34,029 nucleotides of DNA, taken from a bacterium (GTDB lineage Bacteria > Bacillota_I > Bacilli_A > Acholeplasmatales > JAEDCM01). Numbering within the stretch: the first letter of the stretch is position 1; each line of letters begins with the position of its first letter. A program made the position numbers and the translations under genes. The stretch is from assembly GCA_024694145.1 (NCBI GenBank), contig JAILKD010000088.1:1-34029 (forward strand), given 5' to 3'. The notes under the pieces were generated by a model. The model ran no database searches. It was not told the origin of the DNA and was given only the letters and a program-made list of their open reading frames with translations. This document shows, one piece after another, positions 1 to 10,849 of this stretch.

Positions 1-142
1 AGATAAATGATTAAGTAATGGCCATATAGAAGGAATGAATAATCATATAAAAACTATTAAGAAAGATGGATATGGATTTAAAACTTTTTCATTATTTAGA
101 AAAAGGCTTATGTATATAATTAATAAGCTAAAAGTTAAATAA
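1..142 (+). pseudogene. C-terminal end of ISL3-family transposase, truncated by window edge
   Basis: Frame ending TAA at 140-142 reads LSNGHIEGMNNHIKTIKKDGYGFKTFSLFRKRLMYIINKLKVK*, typical of the ISL3 transposase C-terminus (SNGxIEGxNNxIK...FGFxxFxxFRxR). In-frame TGA at 8-10 suggests degeneration, though only the edge is visible. Confidence 0.6.
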
Positions 143-164
143 TAATATAATTCTAACCATACAA

Positions 165-208
165 AAAGAGGTAATCACTAACCCATTTTTGTAAGTGTTT
201 ACCTCTTT
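165..208 (+). terminator. Hairpin downstream of transposase remnant
   Basis: AAAGAGGTAATCAC (165-178) and GTGTTTACCTCTTT (195-208) pair at 13/14 positions, followed by a T-rich run. Confidence 0.6.
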
Positions 209-229
209 ATTATTGTCTTTTTTCGAGCT

Positions 230-259
230 GCTACCTAACAACCCGTTTTAGATAGAGCC
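230..259. mobile_element. Candidate right terminal inverted repeat of the ISL3-type element
   Basis: Reverse complement reads GGCTCTATCTAAAACGGGTTGTTAGGTAGC; GGCTCT-type ends are plausible for ISL3 elements. The left end is outside the window, so this is unverified. Confidence 0.3.
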
Positions 260-411
260 AGAATAATTCCTAGTTTTAGTATACGAAAAAAATCTTTTTT
301 TATAAACTAATAAAAATATGTTAATGGTTTTTTATAGTTCGGTATATTGAGATATATTGATAGCTGAAGTGTTATAACGAAATATAAATCTAAACAACTT
401 AAAAAATCTAT

Positions 412-1566
412 TTACTTGCTTAGTTTAGAAAAATATTCATCAACATTATCGCTATTTTTGAAAAAATGTTTAACAATAAAATAAATAAAGGGTATAGTTA
501 TTTCGGTTGGTTCTTTTCCTTTTTTATAATTTATCACTGGGCAAGGGTAGTCAAAATTAATTTTTGATTCATTTATTTTAAAGAACTTTTCCCTTTTTTT
601 TGCATTTCCTTTGATATTGCGTTCTTTTCTCTTAGTATATTCGTCTACAGTGTAAAAAATATTCTCTTTATCAATATGAGAAATATAAGGTATATTATGT
701 TCATAAAAATATTCTATATGAATCATTTGAGTAATAATTGAATCATCATCGAAATCATAATCGTCAAGTAATTCTTCAAATGTTATGCTATTATCATCTG
801 TAAATACCCATAATTGATCGTTATAATTTTTATTTGAATATAATTTAGTTTCATTACAACGATTTAGTTGGTTAAAATCAAAAACAACTCCTTTTTCAGT
901 TCCCTCACATAATGTTTTGTCATCAATTAATCCATCTTCGATTATATCATTACTTCTAAAACTAATCTTAGATATAATTTTATCTTTAATCATTTTATGA
1001 AGGATTTTTAATAAATTGGTATCCAAACAAATATGGATTGTCTTTTTATTATTTAAATCAAAAATACGATCGACTTTAAATATCATTTTATCAGAAATAG
1101 GAATTAGATTCCATTTTATGAAATCTGTATCATTAATTAGATTATCATATACGTTAATAAGTTTTTCTTGTTTTAAAATAACTCTTTTTTCAAAATTCTC
1201 AAAATATATATCAAAACCACAATAAATATAAATATAAGAAACCGTTTTATTAAGGTCTGCTTCGTTTATATTTTTTAATATTAAAAAATCAATCTTATTA
1301 AACTCTTCAACTATGTTTGAATCAATACAAACGGGTTCAATTTTTTTATGAGCAAAACCATACCATTTATTTTTTATTTTTTTGTTTAACTTATCTATCC
1401 ACTTGTTTATTGTGTTACAAATGATTTTTTTGTCATATTTTTTTGAAATAATACTTATTAGCGTTTTATCTTTATTTAAATATGTTTCTTCAATAATATT
1501 AATTCTTCCTTCATAATATTTTTGAATTGACAATCTATCGTATAGCTCTTCAATTTCTAAATCCAT
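412..1566 (-). CDS. Hypothetical protein, 384 aa
   Basis: Long ORF; start preceded by AGGAGATAAATAAATG; no family recognised. Confidence 0.75.
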   Translation of the reverse strand: MDLEIEELYDRLSIQKYYEGRINIIEETYLNKDKTLISIISKKYDKKIICNTINKWIDKLNKKIKNKWYGFAHKKIEPVCIDSNIVEEFNKIDFLILKNINEADLNKTVSYIYIYCGFDIYFENFEKRVILKQEKLINVYDNLINDTDFIKWNLIPISDKMIFKVDRIFDLNNKKTIHICLDTNLLKILHKMIKDKIISKISFRSNDIIEDGLIDDKTLCEGTEKGVVFDFNQLNRCNETKLYSNKNYNDQLWVFTDDNSITFEELLDDYDFDDDSIITQMIHIEYFYEHNIPYISHIDKENIFYTVDEYTKRKERNIKGNAKKREKFFKINESKINFDYPCPVINYKKGKEPTEITIPFIYFIVKHFFKNSDNVDEYFSKLSK

Positions 1567-1599
1567 TTATTTATCTCCTAATTTTTGTTTGCAAATGAA

Positions 1600-1705
1600 A
1601 AAAAATAATATATTTAATATCTAGTTCTATTGATTCGTCAAATGATAAAGCATTTCTATTATGTTGTATTTGCCATAAACATAATAGCCCCCCTTTAGCA
1701 TCTAC
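1600..1705 (-). pseudogene. Remnant of a bacterial sugar transferase C-terminus
   Basis: Minus strand reads VDAKGGLLCLWQIQHNRNALSFDESIELDIKYI, resembling the WxQVNGRNAxSFxEKxELDxxYV block of priming sugar transferases. No intact ORF. Confidence 0.45.
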
Positions 1706-1724
1706 TTTATGTTTTGCTCATTCA

Positions 1725-3215
1725 TTAAATAGTTTGAATTATTTCTTCTTCTTTTTTACTTATGTCTTCAAGTGTTATATCAGATAAAATCATTATATAA
1801 GGAATCAGGTACATTACACTAAATAATGTATTATCAATTAACCCATGAATTATGCCTACAAATATAAATGCAATTAATAAATATTTGTAGTCTTCTTTTA
1901 CTTTTATTACATTTTTTAAAGAATCTATTCGATGATATAACAATGCAACTAATCCAATAATTCCTCCAACTGCAAGTGTTGTCATAATAGTATTATGTGC
2001 TAGCATAGGACTTAGTACAATCGGATCTGTTGGAGTGAAAACATAACTAAAAGCAGGGGACATTTCAAATAATATAGATGGTGAACCACCAAATATAGCA
2101 TTTAGAGGATTTTTAAAACAAAAATCGCATATCCATGTCCAAAAAATATTTCTACCATTAAGGTCTAATCCACGAGAAAATAGTTTTTCTCGAATAACAG
2201 GGAATGAAATGATAGCAATAATCAAAAGAAGGAAACAAGCACCATAAAATCCTCCAATATATTTCCATCTATTCTTTGATGGTTTAAAAATCAAATATAA
2301 ATAAATTGGGCTTACTATTGCTGTAGTTATTTGAGCTCCTCTAGAATCATTTATTAAAAGGGTTATGACTAACAGGAACGAAACAAATAAATAGTCCCAT
2401 CTTTTTCGGTTTTGACTATATAAATAGATTGTAATTGGAAGGCATATCTCTAATGCTACGGAAATAACATTTTTTTCTCCCCATCCTATCAAATATCTTA
2501 ATTCATTATAATCTGTTATATTTGTTATTTTTGAATATATATTTATTGAGTAGAATTGTATAAGAAGATAAATTGAAAAAATATAAAGAGATTTAAGGTA
2601 TATTAATTTATCATTAGACGCTCTATATGAAGATAATAAAATGCTTAATCCTGTTAATCCAAAAAGGCCAAATGAAGCCAAATATCCATATTTTATATCA
2701 TAGCTAAAACTATATTTAGAAAAGTCTATTATTGTACCACTAGTTGATGATATGTTGTCGGGAACAAGATAATAGTAATTATTAAACGCATAATTATTAT
2801 TAAATATATGCCTAATAATTGTCGAAAGTAAAAAAACAATTGAGAGTAATAATAAACTTTTGGTTATAATATTAAATTTTAATTTCAAACCATTGTCTTT
2901 AATATTACGTAATATATATATTCCTAAACTAATAAATAAGGATATAGATGTTATTATGACAGGAATAGGAATGTTATCAAAATAGAAAATATGTCTAAAA
3001 CAAGTAAATGAGAGTAAAGAAGGAAGTAATAATAATCTCATATCTTTATTTAGTAAAGGTGTAATGAGTAAAAACAACGAAATACTTATATAAGATGTAT
3101 ATAATGAGTTAACTGCCCATCCTATAAAGCATAATAAAGAAAAAAAACCTAGATAAGGGTAACTATATGATATTTTTTCTTTATTATCTTTAATATAATT
3201 AATAAAGGATGACAT
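1725..3215 (-). CDS. O-antigen ligase/polymerase-like membrane protein (Wzy/WaaL superfamily)
   Basis: Many hydrophobic helices plus a periplasmic-loop-like region (GLDLNGRNIFWTWICDF...AHNTIMTTLAVGGIIG). Confidence 0.75.
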   Translation of the reverse strand: MSSFINYIKDNKEKISYSYPYLGFFSLLCFIGWAVNSLYTSYISISLFLLITPLLNKDMRLLLLPSLLSFTCFRHIFYFDNIPIPVIITSISLFISLGIYILRNIKDNGLKLKFNIITKSLLLLSIVFLLSTIIRHIFNNNYAFNNYYYLVPDNISSTSGTIIDFSKYSFSYDIKYGYLASFGLFGLTGLSILLSSYRASNDKLIYLKSLYIFSIYLLIQFYSINIYSKITNITDYNELRYLIGWGEKNVISVALEICLPITIYLYSQNRKRWDYLFVSFLLVITLLINDSRGAQITTAIVSPIYLYLIFKPSKNRWKYIGGFYGACFLLLIIAIISFPVIREKLFSRGLDLNGRNIFWTWICDFCFKNPLNAIFGGSPSILFEMSPAFSYVFTPTDPIVLSPMLAHNTIMTTLAVGGIIGLVALLYHRIDSLKNVIKVKEDYKYLLIAFIFVGIIHGLIDNTLFSVMYLIPYIMILSDITLEDISKKEEEIIQTI

Positions 3216-3238
3216 ATTAACCCCTCCTAGATTATTAT

Positions 3239-3790
3239 TTACAGATTCTTTAATAAAGGATGTTTTTTATCTTTTTCAGATAATAATACTTCTCCTTCAA
3301 ACGGCCATTTTATGCCTATTTCTGAATCGTTCCACATTATTCCGCCTTCATCTTCTGGGTGATATAATTCGTCACATTTATAGCAAAAAGTTGCAGATTC
3401 AGATAATACTATAAAGCCATGAGCAAATCCTCTTGGAATCATAAATTGATTACCTTTTTCAGCTGAAAGGATTACTCCTTCCCATTTGCCATATGTTGGA
3501 GAATCTTTTCTTAAATCAACACAAACATCAAATACTTCTCCTTCAATGCATCTAACAAGCTTTGCTTGTGGAAAAGTCTTTTGAAAGTGTAATCCTCTTA
3601 ATACTCCTTTTTTAGATTTTGATTGATTATCCTGAATAAATTTATAATTAAGTCCTGCAGCATTAAAGTCTGTTTCTTTATATGTTTCCATAAAGTATCC
3701 ACGATTATCACCATATTTTTTAGGCTCAATTATGTATACATCTTTAATGCTTGTTTCTATAAATGTAAAATTACCGAATTGTTTGGGCAT
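3239..3790 (-). CDS. rfbC: dTDP-4-dehydrorhamnose 3,5-epimerase
   Basis: Motifs DNRGYFMETY, QDNQSKSKKGVLRGLHFQ, GFAHGFIVLSE. Confidence 0.93.
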   Translation of the reverse strand: MPKQFGNFTFIETSIKDVYIIEPKKYGDNRGYFMETYKETDFNAAGLNYKFIQDNQSKSKKGVLRGLHFQKTFPQAKLVRCIEGEVFDVCVDLRKDSPTYGKWEGVILSAEKGNQFMIPRGFAHGFIVLSESATFCYKCDELYHPEDEGGIMWNDSEIGIKWPFEGEVLLSEKDKKHPLLKNL

Positions 3791-3805
3791 AGTATACCCT
3801 CCTTT

Positions 3806-5041
3806 TTAATCTCTTCTAAATAAATCTCTTGTATATACTTTAGATTTAACATCATCTAAGCAACTATCATATCTATTTGCAATTATTGCATTAGATAGAG
3901 ATTTAAATTTTTCTAAGTCATTTATAACTTCACTTCCAAAGAAGGTGTCTCCATTATCTAATGTTGGTTCATAAATAATAACTTTTGCCCCCTTTGCTTT
4001 AATACGCTTCATTATACCTTGAATAGATGATTGTCTAAAGTTATCAGAATTTGATTTCATGGTTAATCTAAAGACACCAATAATAATTTCTTTTTCTTTT
4101 TCTTTTGTCCATAAATCATTTGCTGAATAATAACCAGCAATTTCCAATACTTTATCTGCAATATAATCTTTTCTTGTTTTGTTCGATTCAACAATTGCTT
4201 GTATAAGGTTTTCTGGAACATCTTGATAATTTGCTAAAAGTTGTTTTGTGTCTTTAGGAAGACAATATCCTCCATATCCAAAGGATGGGTTATTATATTG
4301 TGTCCCTATTCTTGGATCTAAACAAACACCATCAATTATACTCTTTGTGTTTAATCCTTTTATTTCGGCATAAGTATCTAATTCATTAAAAAATGATACT
4401 CTTAAAGCTAGATATGTATTAGCAAACAATTTTACTGCCTCAGCTTCTGAATAATCCATAAAAAGAATATCAATATTCTCTTTTAGAGCACCTTCTTTTA
4501 GCATATTAGCAAATATTTCTGCTTGTTTTTCATTAGTATTATTTTTTCCAACAATTATTCGGGATGGATAAAGATTATCATAAAGTGCTTTTGATTCTCT
4601 TAAGAATTCTGGAGAGAATAAAATGTTATTAGTATTGTACTTTTCACTAATTGATTTTGTGTATCCAACTGGTACAGTAGATTTGATTACAATTGTGGCT
4701 TTCTTATTTACAGATAAAACTAGTTCAATTACTTTTTCTACTAAAGATGTATCAAAAAAGTTTAATTTAGGATCATAATTTGTTGGAGCTGCAACTACAA
4801 CAAAATCCGCATTCAAATAAGCTCTTTTTCCATCAAGTGTTGCGGATATATTTAATTTCTTATTTTTAAAATATTCTTCAATATAATCATCTTGTATAGG
4901 ACTAATTCTATTATTAATTTTATCTACTTTTTCTTTAACAATATCAACTATTGTTACATCATGATTTTGAGCCAATAATGTTGCAAGTGATAAACCAACA
5001 TATCCTGCTCCAGCTATAGCTATTCTCATATTATTTAACAC
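3806..5041 (-). CDS. ugd: UDP-glucose 6-dehydrogenase (UDP-Glc/GDP-Man dehydrogenase family)
   Basis: [20 protein letters not shown] Rossmann start, [27 protein letters not shown] active site. Confidence 0.9.
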   Translation of the reverse strand: MLNNMRIAIAGAGYVGLSLATLLAQNHDVTIVDIVKEKVDKINNRISPIQDDYIEEYFKNKKLNISATLDGKRAYLNADFVVVAAPTNYDPKLNFFDTSLVEKVIELVLSVNKKATIVIKSTVPVGYTKSISEKYNTNNILFSPEFLRESKALYDNLYPSRIIVGKNNTNEKQAEIFANMLKEGALKENIDILFMDYSEAEAVKLFANTYLALRVSFFNELDTYAEIKGLNTKSIIDGVCLDPRIGTQYNNPSFGYGGYCLPKDTKQLLANYQDVPENLIQAIVESNKTRKDYIADKVLEIAGYYSANDLWTKEKEKEIIIGVFRLTMKSNSDNFRQSSIQGIMKRIKAKGAKVIIYEPTLDNGDTFFGSEVINDLEKFKSLSNAIIANRYDSCLDDVKSKVYTRDLFRRD

Positions 5042-6095
5042 CTTTCATATAGTAATCATAGTACCAATTTGCAAAATTTCTTAATCCCTCTCTTAATGTT
5101 GTATGAGGTTTAAATCCAAAGTCTTTTTCTAACTCTGAAACATCAGCGTATGTAACAGGAACATCTCCTGCTTGCATAGGAACTAATTTTTTATGAGATT
5201 CAAAATCAAAATCCTTTGGTAAGACTTTTGCACTTACAAGTTCTTCGCTTAATATTTGCACAAAATCTAACAAATTTTCCGGATTGTTATTTCCAATGTT
5301 ATATATTTTGTATGGTGGTAATGGAAGTCCGTCTTCACCTGTTTTCTTTTCAGGAGCTTTTTCCATTACTTTCATAACTCCTTCAACTATATCATCAACA
5401 TATGTAAAATCTCTTTTACAATTACCATAATTGAATATTTCAATTGTATCGCCTTTTATTAATTTGTTAGTGAAACTGAAATATGCCATATCTGGTCTTC
5501 CAGCAGGCCCATAGACTGTAAAGAAACGTAGTCCTGTTGAAGGAATACTATATAATTTTGAGTATGAGTGAGCAAGCAATTCATTCGATTTTTTTGTTGC
5601 AGCATATAAACTAACGGGATTATCTACCTTATCTTCAGTAGAAAAAGGAATTTTTTTATTTCCTCCATAAACACTACTACTACTTGCATAGACTAAATGG
5701 TCAACAGGATATTTTCTACATAGTTCTAAAATGTTATAAAAACCAATTAAGTTACTTTGAATATATGCATCTGGATTTGTTATTGAGTATCTTACTCCTG
5801 CTTGTGCAGCAAGATTAACAACAATACTAGGCTTGTATTCTAAAAAAATATTATCTAATTTATCTTTTTCTATTAAGTCACCTTTGATAAAGATATAGTT
5901 ATTATTTGATTTGATATTATCCAATTCCTTTAATCTATATTCTTTTAAAGATACGTCATAGTAATTGTTAATATTATCATAACCAATCAAAGTACAGTTT
6001 TCAGATTTAGATAATAATTTTTTCATTAGATTTGATCCAATAAAACCGGCTGAACCAGTAACTAAAATTGTTTTATTTTTAAACATTTTGCTCAC
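5031..6095 (-). CDS. UDP-glucuronate 4-epimerase-like SDR
   Basis: [66 protein letters not shown]. Confidence 0.88.
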   Translation of the reverse strand: MSKMFKNKTILVTGSAGFIGSNLMKKLLSKSENCTLIGYDNINNYYDVSLKEYRLKELDNIKSNNNYIFIKGDLIEKDKLDNIFLEYKPSIVVNLAAQAGVRYSITNPDAYIQSNLIGFYNILELCRKYPVDHLVYASSSSVYGGNKKIPFSTEDKVDNPVSLYAATKKSNELLAHSYSKLYSIPSTGLRFFTVYGPAGRPDMAYFSFTNKLIKGDTIEIFNYGNCKRDFTYVDDIVEGVMKVMEKAPEKKTGEDGLPLPPYKIYNIGNNNPENLLDFVQILSEELVSAKVLPKDFDFESHKKLVPMQAGDVPVTYADVSELEKDFGFKPHTTLREGLRNFANWYYDYYMKGVK

Positions 6096-6116
6096 CTACT
6101 TAGCAATTCCTTTTTT

Positions 6117-7001
6117 TTAATAAACGTATTTTCCATTAGCAACATTCATTAGATGTATACCATATGGAGATTTACCATATTTATTTGCAGCATCTAATAA
6201 TTGTTTTTTAGTGATCCAATTATTTCTAAAAGCAATTTCTTCTGGAGCAGAAATCTTTACTCCTTGCCTTTTTTCAATCATTTGCACAAATTCAGATGCC
6301 TGAATTAAAGAATCCATTGTGCCGGTATCAAGCCATGCAAAACCACGGCCAAGGATAACACCTTTAAGTTTTCTTTCTTGAAGGTACATATTAATTAAAG
6401 TTGTTATTTCTAACTCCCCTCTATCAGACGGCTTAACTTTTTTTGCCATACTAGAGACTCCAGAAGGGTAAAAATAAAGTCCTGTTATACAATAATTTGA
6501 TTTTGGATTTGAAGGTTTTTCTTCAACAGATAATATGTTTTCATTTTCATCAATTTCCATTATTCCAAATCTTTCAGGATCATTAACATAATATCCGAAG
6601 ACAGTTGCATAGCCTTTTTCTACATTTTCAACTGCTTGCTTTAACTTTGAAGTAAATCCTCCTCCATAAAAAATGTTATCTCCTAACACCATTACACAAG
6701 AATCATTACCTATAAAATCAGCACCAATTAAAAATGCTTGTGCTAATCCTTCAGGAGCAGGCTGAACTTTATATGAAAGATTAATACCAAATTGAGATCC
6801 ATTACCTAATAATTTTTCGAAATTAGGTAAATCTATTGGAGTTGAAATAATAAGTATATCTTTTATACCAGCAAGCATTAGTGTGCTTAGTGGATAATAT
6901 ATCATTGGTTTATCGTAAACAGGAAGTAATTGTTTTGATGTAACCATTGTTAAAGGATAGAGTCTAGTTCCAGCTCCTCCAGCAAGAATAATTCCTTTCA
7001 T
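6117..7001 (-). CDS. rfbA: Glucose-1-phosphate thymidylyltransferase
   Basis: MKGIILAGGAGTRLYPLT, SKQLLPVYDKPMIYYPLS, VLGDNIFYG, GRGFAWLDTGT. Confidence 0.95.
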   Translation of the reverse strand: MKGIILAGGAGTRLYPLTMVTSKQLLPVYDKPMIYYPLSTLMLAGIKDILIISTPIDLPNFEKLLGNGSQFGINLSYKVQPAPEGLAQAFLIGADFIGNDSCVMVLGDNIFYGGGFTSKLKQAVENVEKGYATVFGYYVNDPERFGIMEIDENENILSVEEKPSNPKSNYCITGLYFYPSGVSSMAKKVKPSDRGELEITTLINMYLQERKLKGVILGRGFAWLDTGTMDSLIQASEFVQMIEKRQGVKISAPEEIAFRNNWITKKQLLDAANKYGKSPYGIHLMNVANGKYVY

Positions 7002-7031
7002 ATAATCCCTCCTCTTTTCGAATTATATTTT

Positions 7032-8171
7032 TTATTTTACAAATTCAATAACTTTATCAATTATTTTAGATACTTCTTCGTTTGTTAGCCACATATGAAG
7101 AGGCATTGTAATTAAGTGTTGAGACACTTTATGTGCATTTGGACAAGTTCCGTTGCCATATTTATATACGCTATATTCAGTATTATCTCTATAGTGTACT
7201 CCACAATTAATATCATTTTTACTTAAGAACTCTAATAAAGCTTCTCTATCTGGAACTACTAATTCGTAAAGATGATATGAACATTCATCAGCATATGGAG
7301 CAGGTATTATTTGTATGTTTGGATTATTTTTGAATCCTTCATCATACATTTTCACTATTTCTCTTCTTCTAGCGTTTTCTTCATCAAGATATTTTAATTG
7401 AGTTAATGCAATTGCTGCCATGATGGCATTTCCATTATATTTATATCCTACATAGTCAACATCATATTTCCATGCATATGTTCCTTTGTTGCTTCTTGCA
7501 TATGTATCTTTATTAATTCCGCACCATGCAAGTTGTTTAGTTAATAAGTGAGATTCTTCATCATTCCAACATATGCATCCTGAATCTCCTGTTGCTAGGT
7601 TTTTAACAGCTTGATATGAGTATACTGCAACGTCAATCCCATCCCATGTTCCTGGGAAGCTTCCATTTACTTTTGTACCTGCCATATGTGCAGCATCTAA
7701 TATTAGCTTTAGGCCGTGTTTTTTACATATTTCAATTATTTTATTTAATTGTCCTACTCTTCCTCCGTATCCTACAAAAATAACTGCTTTTGTCTTAGCT
7801 GTTATCTTTCTTTCAACATCTTTAGGATCAAGACATAAGTATTCATCAACATCTGCAAATACAGGCTTTAAGTTTTCATACATAATTGCATGATTTGTCG
7901 AAACAAAAGTTATAGGAGTGGAAATAACTTCGTCTCCATCTTTCCAATTATTTTTCATTTTTAATATTTTTATTGCTAAATGAAGTCCAACTGTATTGGA
8001 GTTTAGATAATATGCATATTTATGTCCTGTATATTTTTTCCAGGCTTCTTCGAATTCAACAGTTTTGAATCCCATACCTGTCCATCCTTTTTCTAGACAT
8101 TCTTTAACTTGTTCTAGACACTCATCAACATGAAATTTTGGTTTTAATACTTGAATTGCCATTTTCGTCAC
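7032..8171 (-). CDS. DegT/DnrJ/EryC1/StrS-family PLP aminotransferase
   Basis: GDEVISTPITFVSTNHAI, LILDAAHMAG, YSYQAVKNLATGDSGCI (candidate PLP lysine). Confidence 0.9.
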   Translation of the reverse strand: MTKMAIQVLKPKFHVDECLEQVKECLEKGWTGMGFKTVEFEEAWKKYTGHKYAYYLNSNTVGLHLAIKILKMKNNWKDGDEVISTPITFVSTNHAIMYENLKPVFADVDEYLCLDPKDVERKITAKTKAVIFVGYGGRVGQLNKIIEICKKHGLKLILDAAHMAGTKVNGSFPGTWDGIDVAVYSYQAVKNLATGDSGCICWNDEESHLLTKQLAWCGINKDTYARSNKGTYAWKYDVDYVGYKYNGNAIMAAIALTQLKYLDEENARRREIVKMYDEGFKNNPNIQIIPAPYADECSYHLYELVVPDREALLEFLSKNDINCGVHYRDNTEYSVYKYGNGTCPNAHKVSQHLITMPLHMWLTNEEVSKIIDKVIEFVK

Positions 8172-8198
8172 CTCATAATTTTATACTTTTTTTCAAAT

Positions 8199-8219
8199 AT
8201 ACTTATATTTTATAAGTAT
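8199..8219. terminator. Intergenic hairpin between wzx and the aminotransferase gene
   Basis: ATACTTATA-TTT-TATAAGTAT perfect 9-bp arms, followed by a T-rich run on the minus strand. Confidence 0.4.
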
Positions 8220-8260
8220 TATATAAAAATGTCAAATTAATAATAAATTGTTTTTAACAA

Positions 8261-9814
8261 TTATTGTTTGTTTTTTTTAAATAAGAACTTTACTCTTTTT
8301 CTGAATGGTTTATATATAAATACTAATGACACAGGAATTACATTAATTGCTAGTGAAATAGAACCACTTACCAATAGGTGAAGCCATACATTAGTCGTAT
8401 TGAGTTCAATTAATGAAAACAATAAAACTTCAATCGTAAAAAACGCAATAAACGCGTAATTAATAATATAATATTTTATAGGCCTTTTTTTCATTCCATA
8501 TTTGAATAGTACAAGCGGTTCAACAATGTGATATATTAGTAAATCCACTACTATTGTCGCTATAAGAACTCCATATATGTCAAATGCTAACGCTAAGACG
8601 ATTGATAGAACAGCATTTAGAACAGCTGCAATAATTGAAACCCATCTATCTTTGTAGAATAGCCCAAACGAATCCTTAAAAACACTAGCAGATTGTCTCA
8701 TAAATTGAATGAAATAAGTAATGGATATAAGAATTATTAAATTATTTTCTAATTCTAAGTTTTCACCAAAACATATTGTTACTGCGTCTGTACAAACGGA
8801 ATAATACCCTAAGTAGAAAACTATTCCAAGAATGAAATTAATGCAATAAAAGAATTTGAAATAATCTAATTTTTCTTCTTTTGAAGCCTTAACTCCCATA
8901 TGCCCTAAGACAGATGTTAAAGGAACAATAAATAATTTTAACACTTCATTCATAGATGTTAAGATAAGTAAGTAATTAGAATAATATCCAAGTACTACCA
9001 CGCTTATAATTGCAGAAATAACCAAACTATCAACTGTACTAAATATTACATCACCGATTTTATGCATAAACATTGCTTTGACGTTTTTAGTTACTTCTTT
9101 TTTAGTTTCATCATCAATTTTTGCTTTTTCTTTTACAATATCTTTATAATGTTTGTTATTATATATGTAAAATAGCAAATATTGAACTGAAGATGCTATT
9201 ATTTTACATATACAAAATGCAATGAAAGATTTTGTATATATTAACACAATAATTTGCAATGCATACTGAACAAATAAGCCTAATGAAGTAATTATAGTGC
9301 TTATATAGTTGTTTTTATATGCATTAACAAGAGACATTCTTGCAGAGTAAAAATAAGTAATTGATATGGAAATCAGTGTAAGAACGTATGAGATTAAAAG
9401 CAACGATTTATCTGTATAATCTTTTGCTAAATATGGCAAGAATAAAAGAATGATTAGACCCAGTGCTGTAATTATTAAACCGATAACTAAGTATACTTTT
9501 TTAAAGAGACAATATAATTGACAAACTTTCTCTTTGTTATTATTAGCAATCGGCTCATACATACAGTAAATTATTGCTGTTCCAATACCAAGTTCTGCTA
9601 TAGATAGGAAACCAATTATACTTGTAAATAGCGCGTTAAAGCCGTTACACTCATTTCCGGTATATTTGATTAGAAATCTTCTAACAATTATTGATAGAAG
9701 TAATAGTAATACCTTGCATATTAAAGAGATAAATACATTTTTTTTAGCACGAACGTGATCAAAGGAATCAGAGGATTCAGTTTGTTCACGTTGTAAATCA
9801 TTTTCTATTTCCAT
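8261..9814 (-). CDS. Polysaccharide flippase (Wzx/MATE-like)
   Basis: 517 aa polytopic membrane protein in the polysaccharide-transporter style (RRFLIKYTGNECNGFNALFTSIIGFLSIAELGIGTAIIYCMY). Confidence 0.85.
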   Translation of the reverse strand: MEIENDLQREQTESSDSFDHVRAKKNVFISLICKVLLLLLSIIVRRFLIKYTGNECNGFNALFTSIIGFLSIAELGIGTAIIYCMYEPIANNNKEKVCQLYCLFKKVYLVIGLIITALGLIILLFLPYLAKDYTDKSLLLISYVLTLISISITYFYSARMSLVNAYKNNYISTIITSLGLFVQYALQIIVLIYTKSFIAFCICKIIASSVQYLLFYIYNNKHYKDIVKEKAKIDDETKKEVTKNVKAMFMHKIGDVIFSTVDSLVISAIISVVVLGYYSNYLLILTSMNEVLKLFIVPLTSVLGHMGVKASKEEKLDYFKFFYCINFILGIVFYLGYYSVCTDAVTICFGENLELENNLIILISITYFIQFMRQSASVFKDSFGLFYKDRWVSIIAAVLNAVLSIVLALAFDIYGVLIATIVVDLLIYHIVEPLVLFKYGMKKRPIKYYIINYAFIAFFTIEVLLFSLIELNTTNVWLHLLVSGSISLAINVIPVSLVFIYKPFRKRVKFLFKKNKQ

Positions 9815-10823
9815 AGTTTTTCTCCATAAATCTCATATATTCACCACTCAATATATGATTTATCCATTCTTGGTTTTCCAAATTCCATTTGATAGTTGGC
9901 CCAATACCTGTTTCAAATGTATATTTTGGTTTCCAACCAAGCTCAGTCATTATTTTAGTTGGATCCATTGCATAACGAAGATCATGACCTGCTCTATCTT
10001 TAACAAATGTAATTAGAGATTCAGGTTTACCTAATTCTTTAAGTATAGTTTTAACTACTTCAAGATTGGTTCTTTCGTTATGACCACCGATATTATAAAC
10101 TTCTCCATCTTTTCCTTTCCTTAAAATCAAATCAATAGCTGTACAGTGATCATATACGTGAAGCCAATCACGCACATTTTCACCTTTACCATAGATTGGT
10201 AGTGGTTCATCAGCTAATGCTTTTTTGATAATAAGTGGAATAAGTTTTTCAGGGAAATGATATGGTCCATAGTTATTGGAACATCTAGATATTGTGCATG
10301 GTAATCCAAATGTTCTATGGTATGCCATAACAAGTAAATCAGCACTTGCTTTACTTGCACTATATGGACTAGATGTATGTATTGGTGTATTCTCAGTAAA
10401 GAATAAATCAGGTCTATCTAGTGGAAGATCACCATATACTTCATCTGTTGATACTTGATGGTATCTTTTTATTCCATATTTTCTACAAGCATCCATTAGT
10501 GTTTGTGTACCAATAATGTTTGTTTGTAAGAAAATACCTGGATTTTCTATTGATCTATCTACATGACTTTCTGCAGCAAAATTTACTACATAGTCAAAAT
10601 TTTCTTTTTCAAATAATTTAAATACTTCTTCTCTATTACAAATATTTTCATGAACAAACTTAAAATTAGGCTTATTTATAATTGGTTCTAGAGTTTCCAT
10701 ATTTCCAGCATAAGTTAATGCATCTATACAGACGAATTTATCGTTTGGATATGTATTAACCATATAGTGGCAAAAATTACCACCAATAAATCCGGCTCCA
10801 CCGGTAATTAGGAATTTTGACAT
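9798..10823 (-). CDS. rfbB: dTDP-glucose 4,6-dehydratase
   Basis: FLITGGAGFIGGNF, AAESHVDRSIENP, STDEVYGDL, SPYSASKASADLLV, DWLHVYDH. Confidence 0.96.
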   Translation of the reverse strand: MSKFLITGGAGFIGGNFCHYMVNTYPNDKFVCIDALTYAGNMETLEPIINKPNFKFVHENICNREEVFKLFEKENFDYVVNFAAESHVDRSIENPGIFLQTNIIGTQTLMDACRKYGIKRYHQVSTDEVYGDLPLDRPDLFFTENTPIHTSSPYSASKASADLLVMAYHRTFGLPCTISRCSNNYGPYHFPEKLIPLIIKKALADEPLPIYGKGENVRDWLHVYDHCTAIDLILRKGKDGEVYNIGGHNERTNLEVVKTILKELGKPESLITFVKDRAGHDLRYAMDPTKIMTELGWKPKYTFETGIGPTIKWNLENQEWINHILSGEYMRFMEKNYGNRK

Positions 10824-10849
10824 ATTATTCCTCCTCGTTTAAAATATAA

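Noticed and set aside
1016-1225. Plus-strand ORF of 69 aa inside the 412-1566 gene
   Set aside because: Antisense to a long ORF, low-complexity hydrophobic translation, no convincing SD; typical shadow ORF in AT-rich DNA.
3623-3823. Plus-strand ORF antisense to rfbC
   Set aside because: Fully antisense to a well-supported enzyme gene; shadow ORF.
10276-10458. Plus-strand ORF antisense to rfbB
   Set aside because: Shadow of conserved rfbB codons; no independent evidence.
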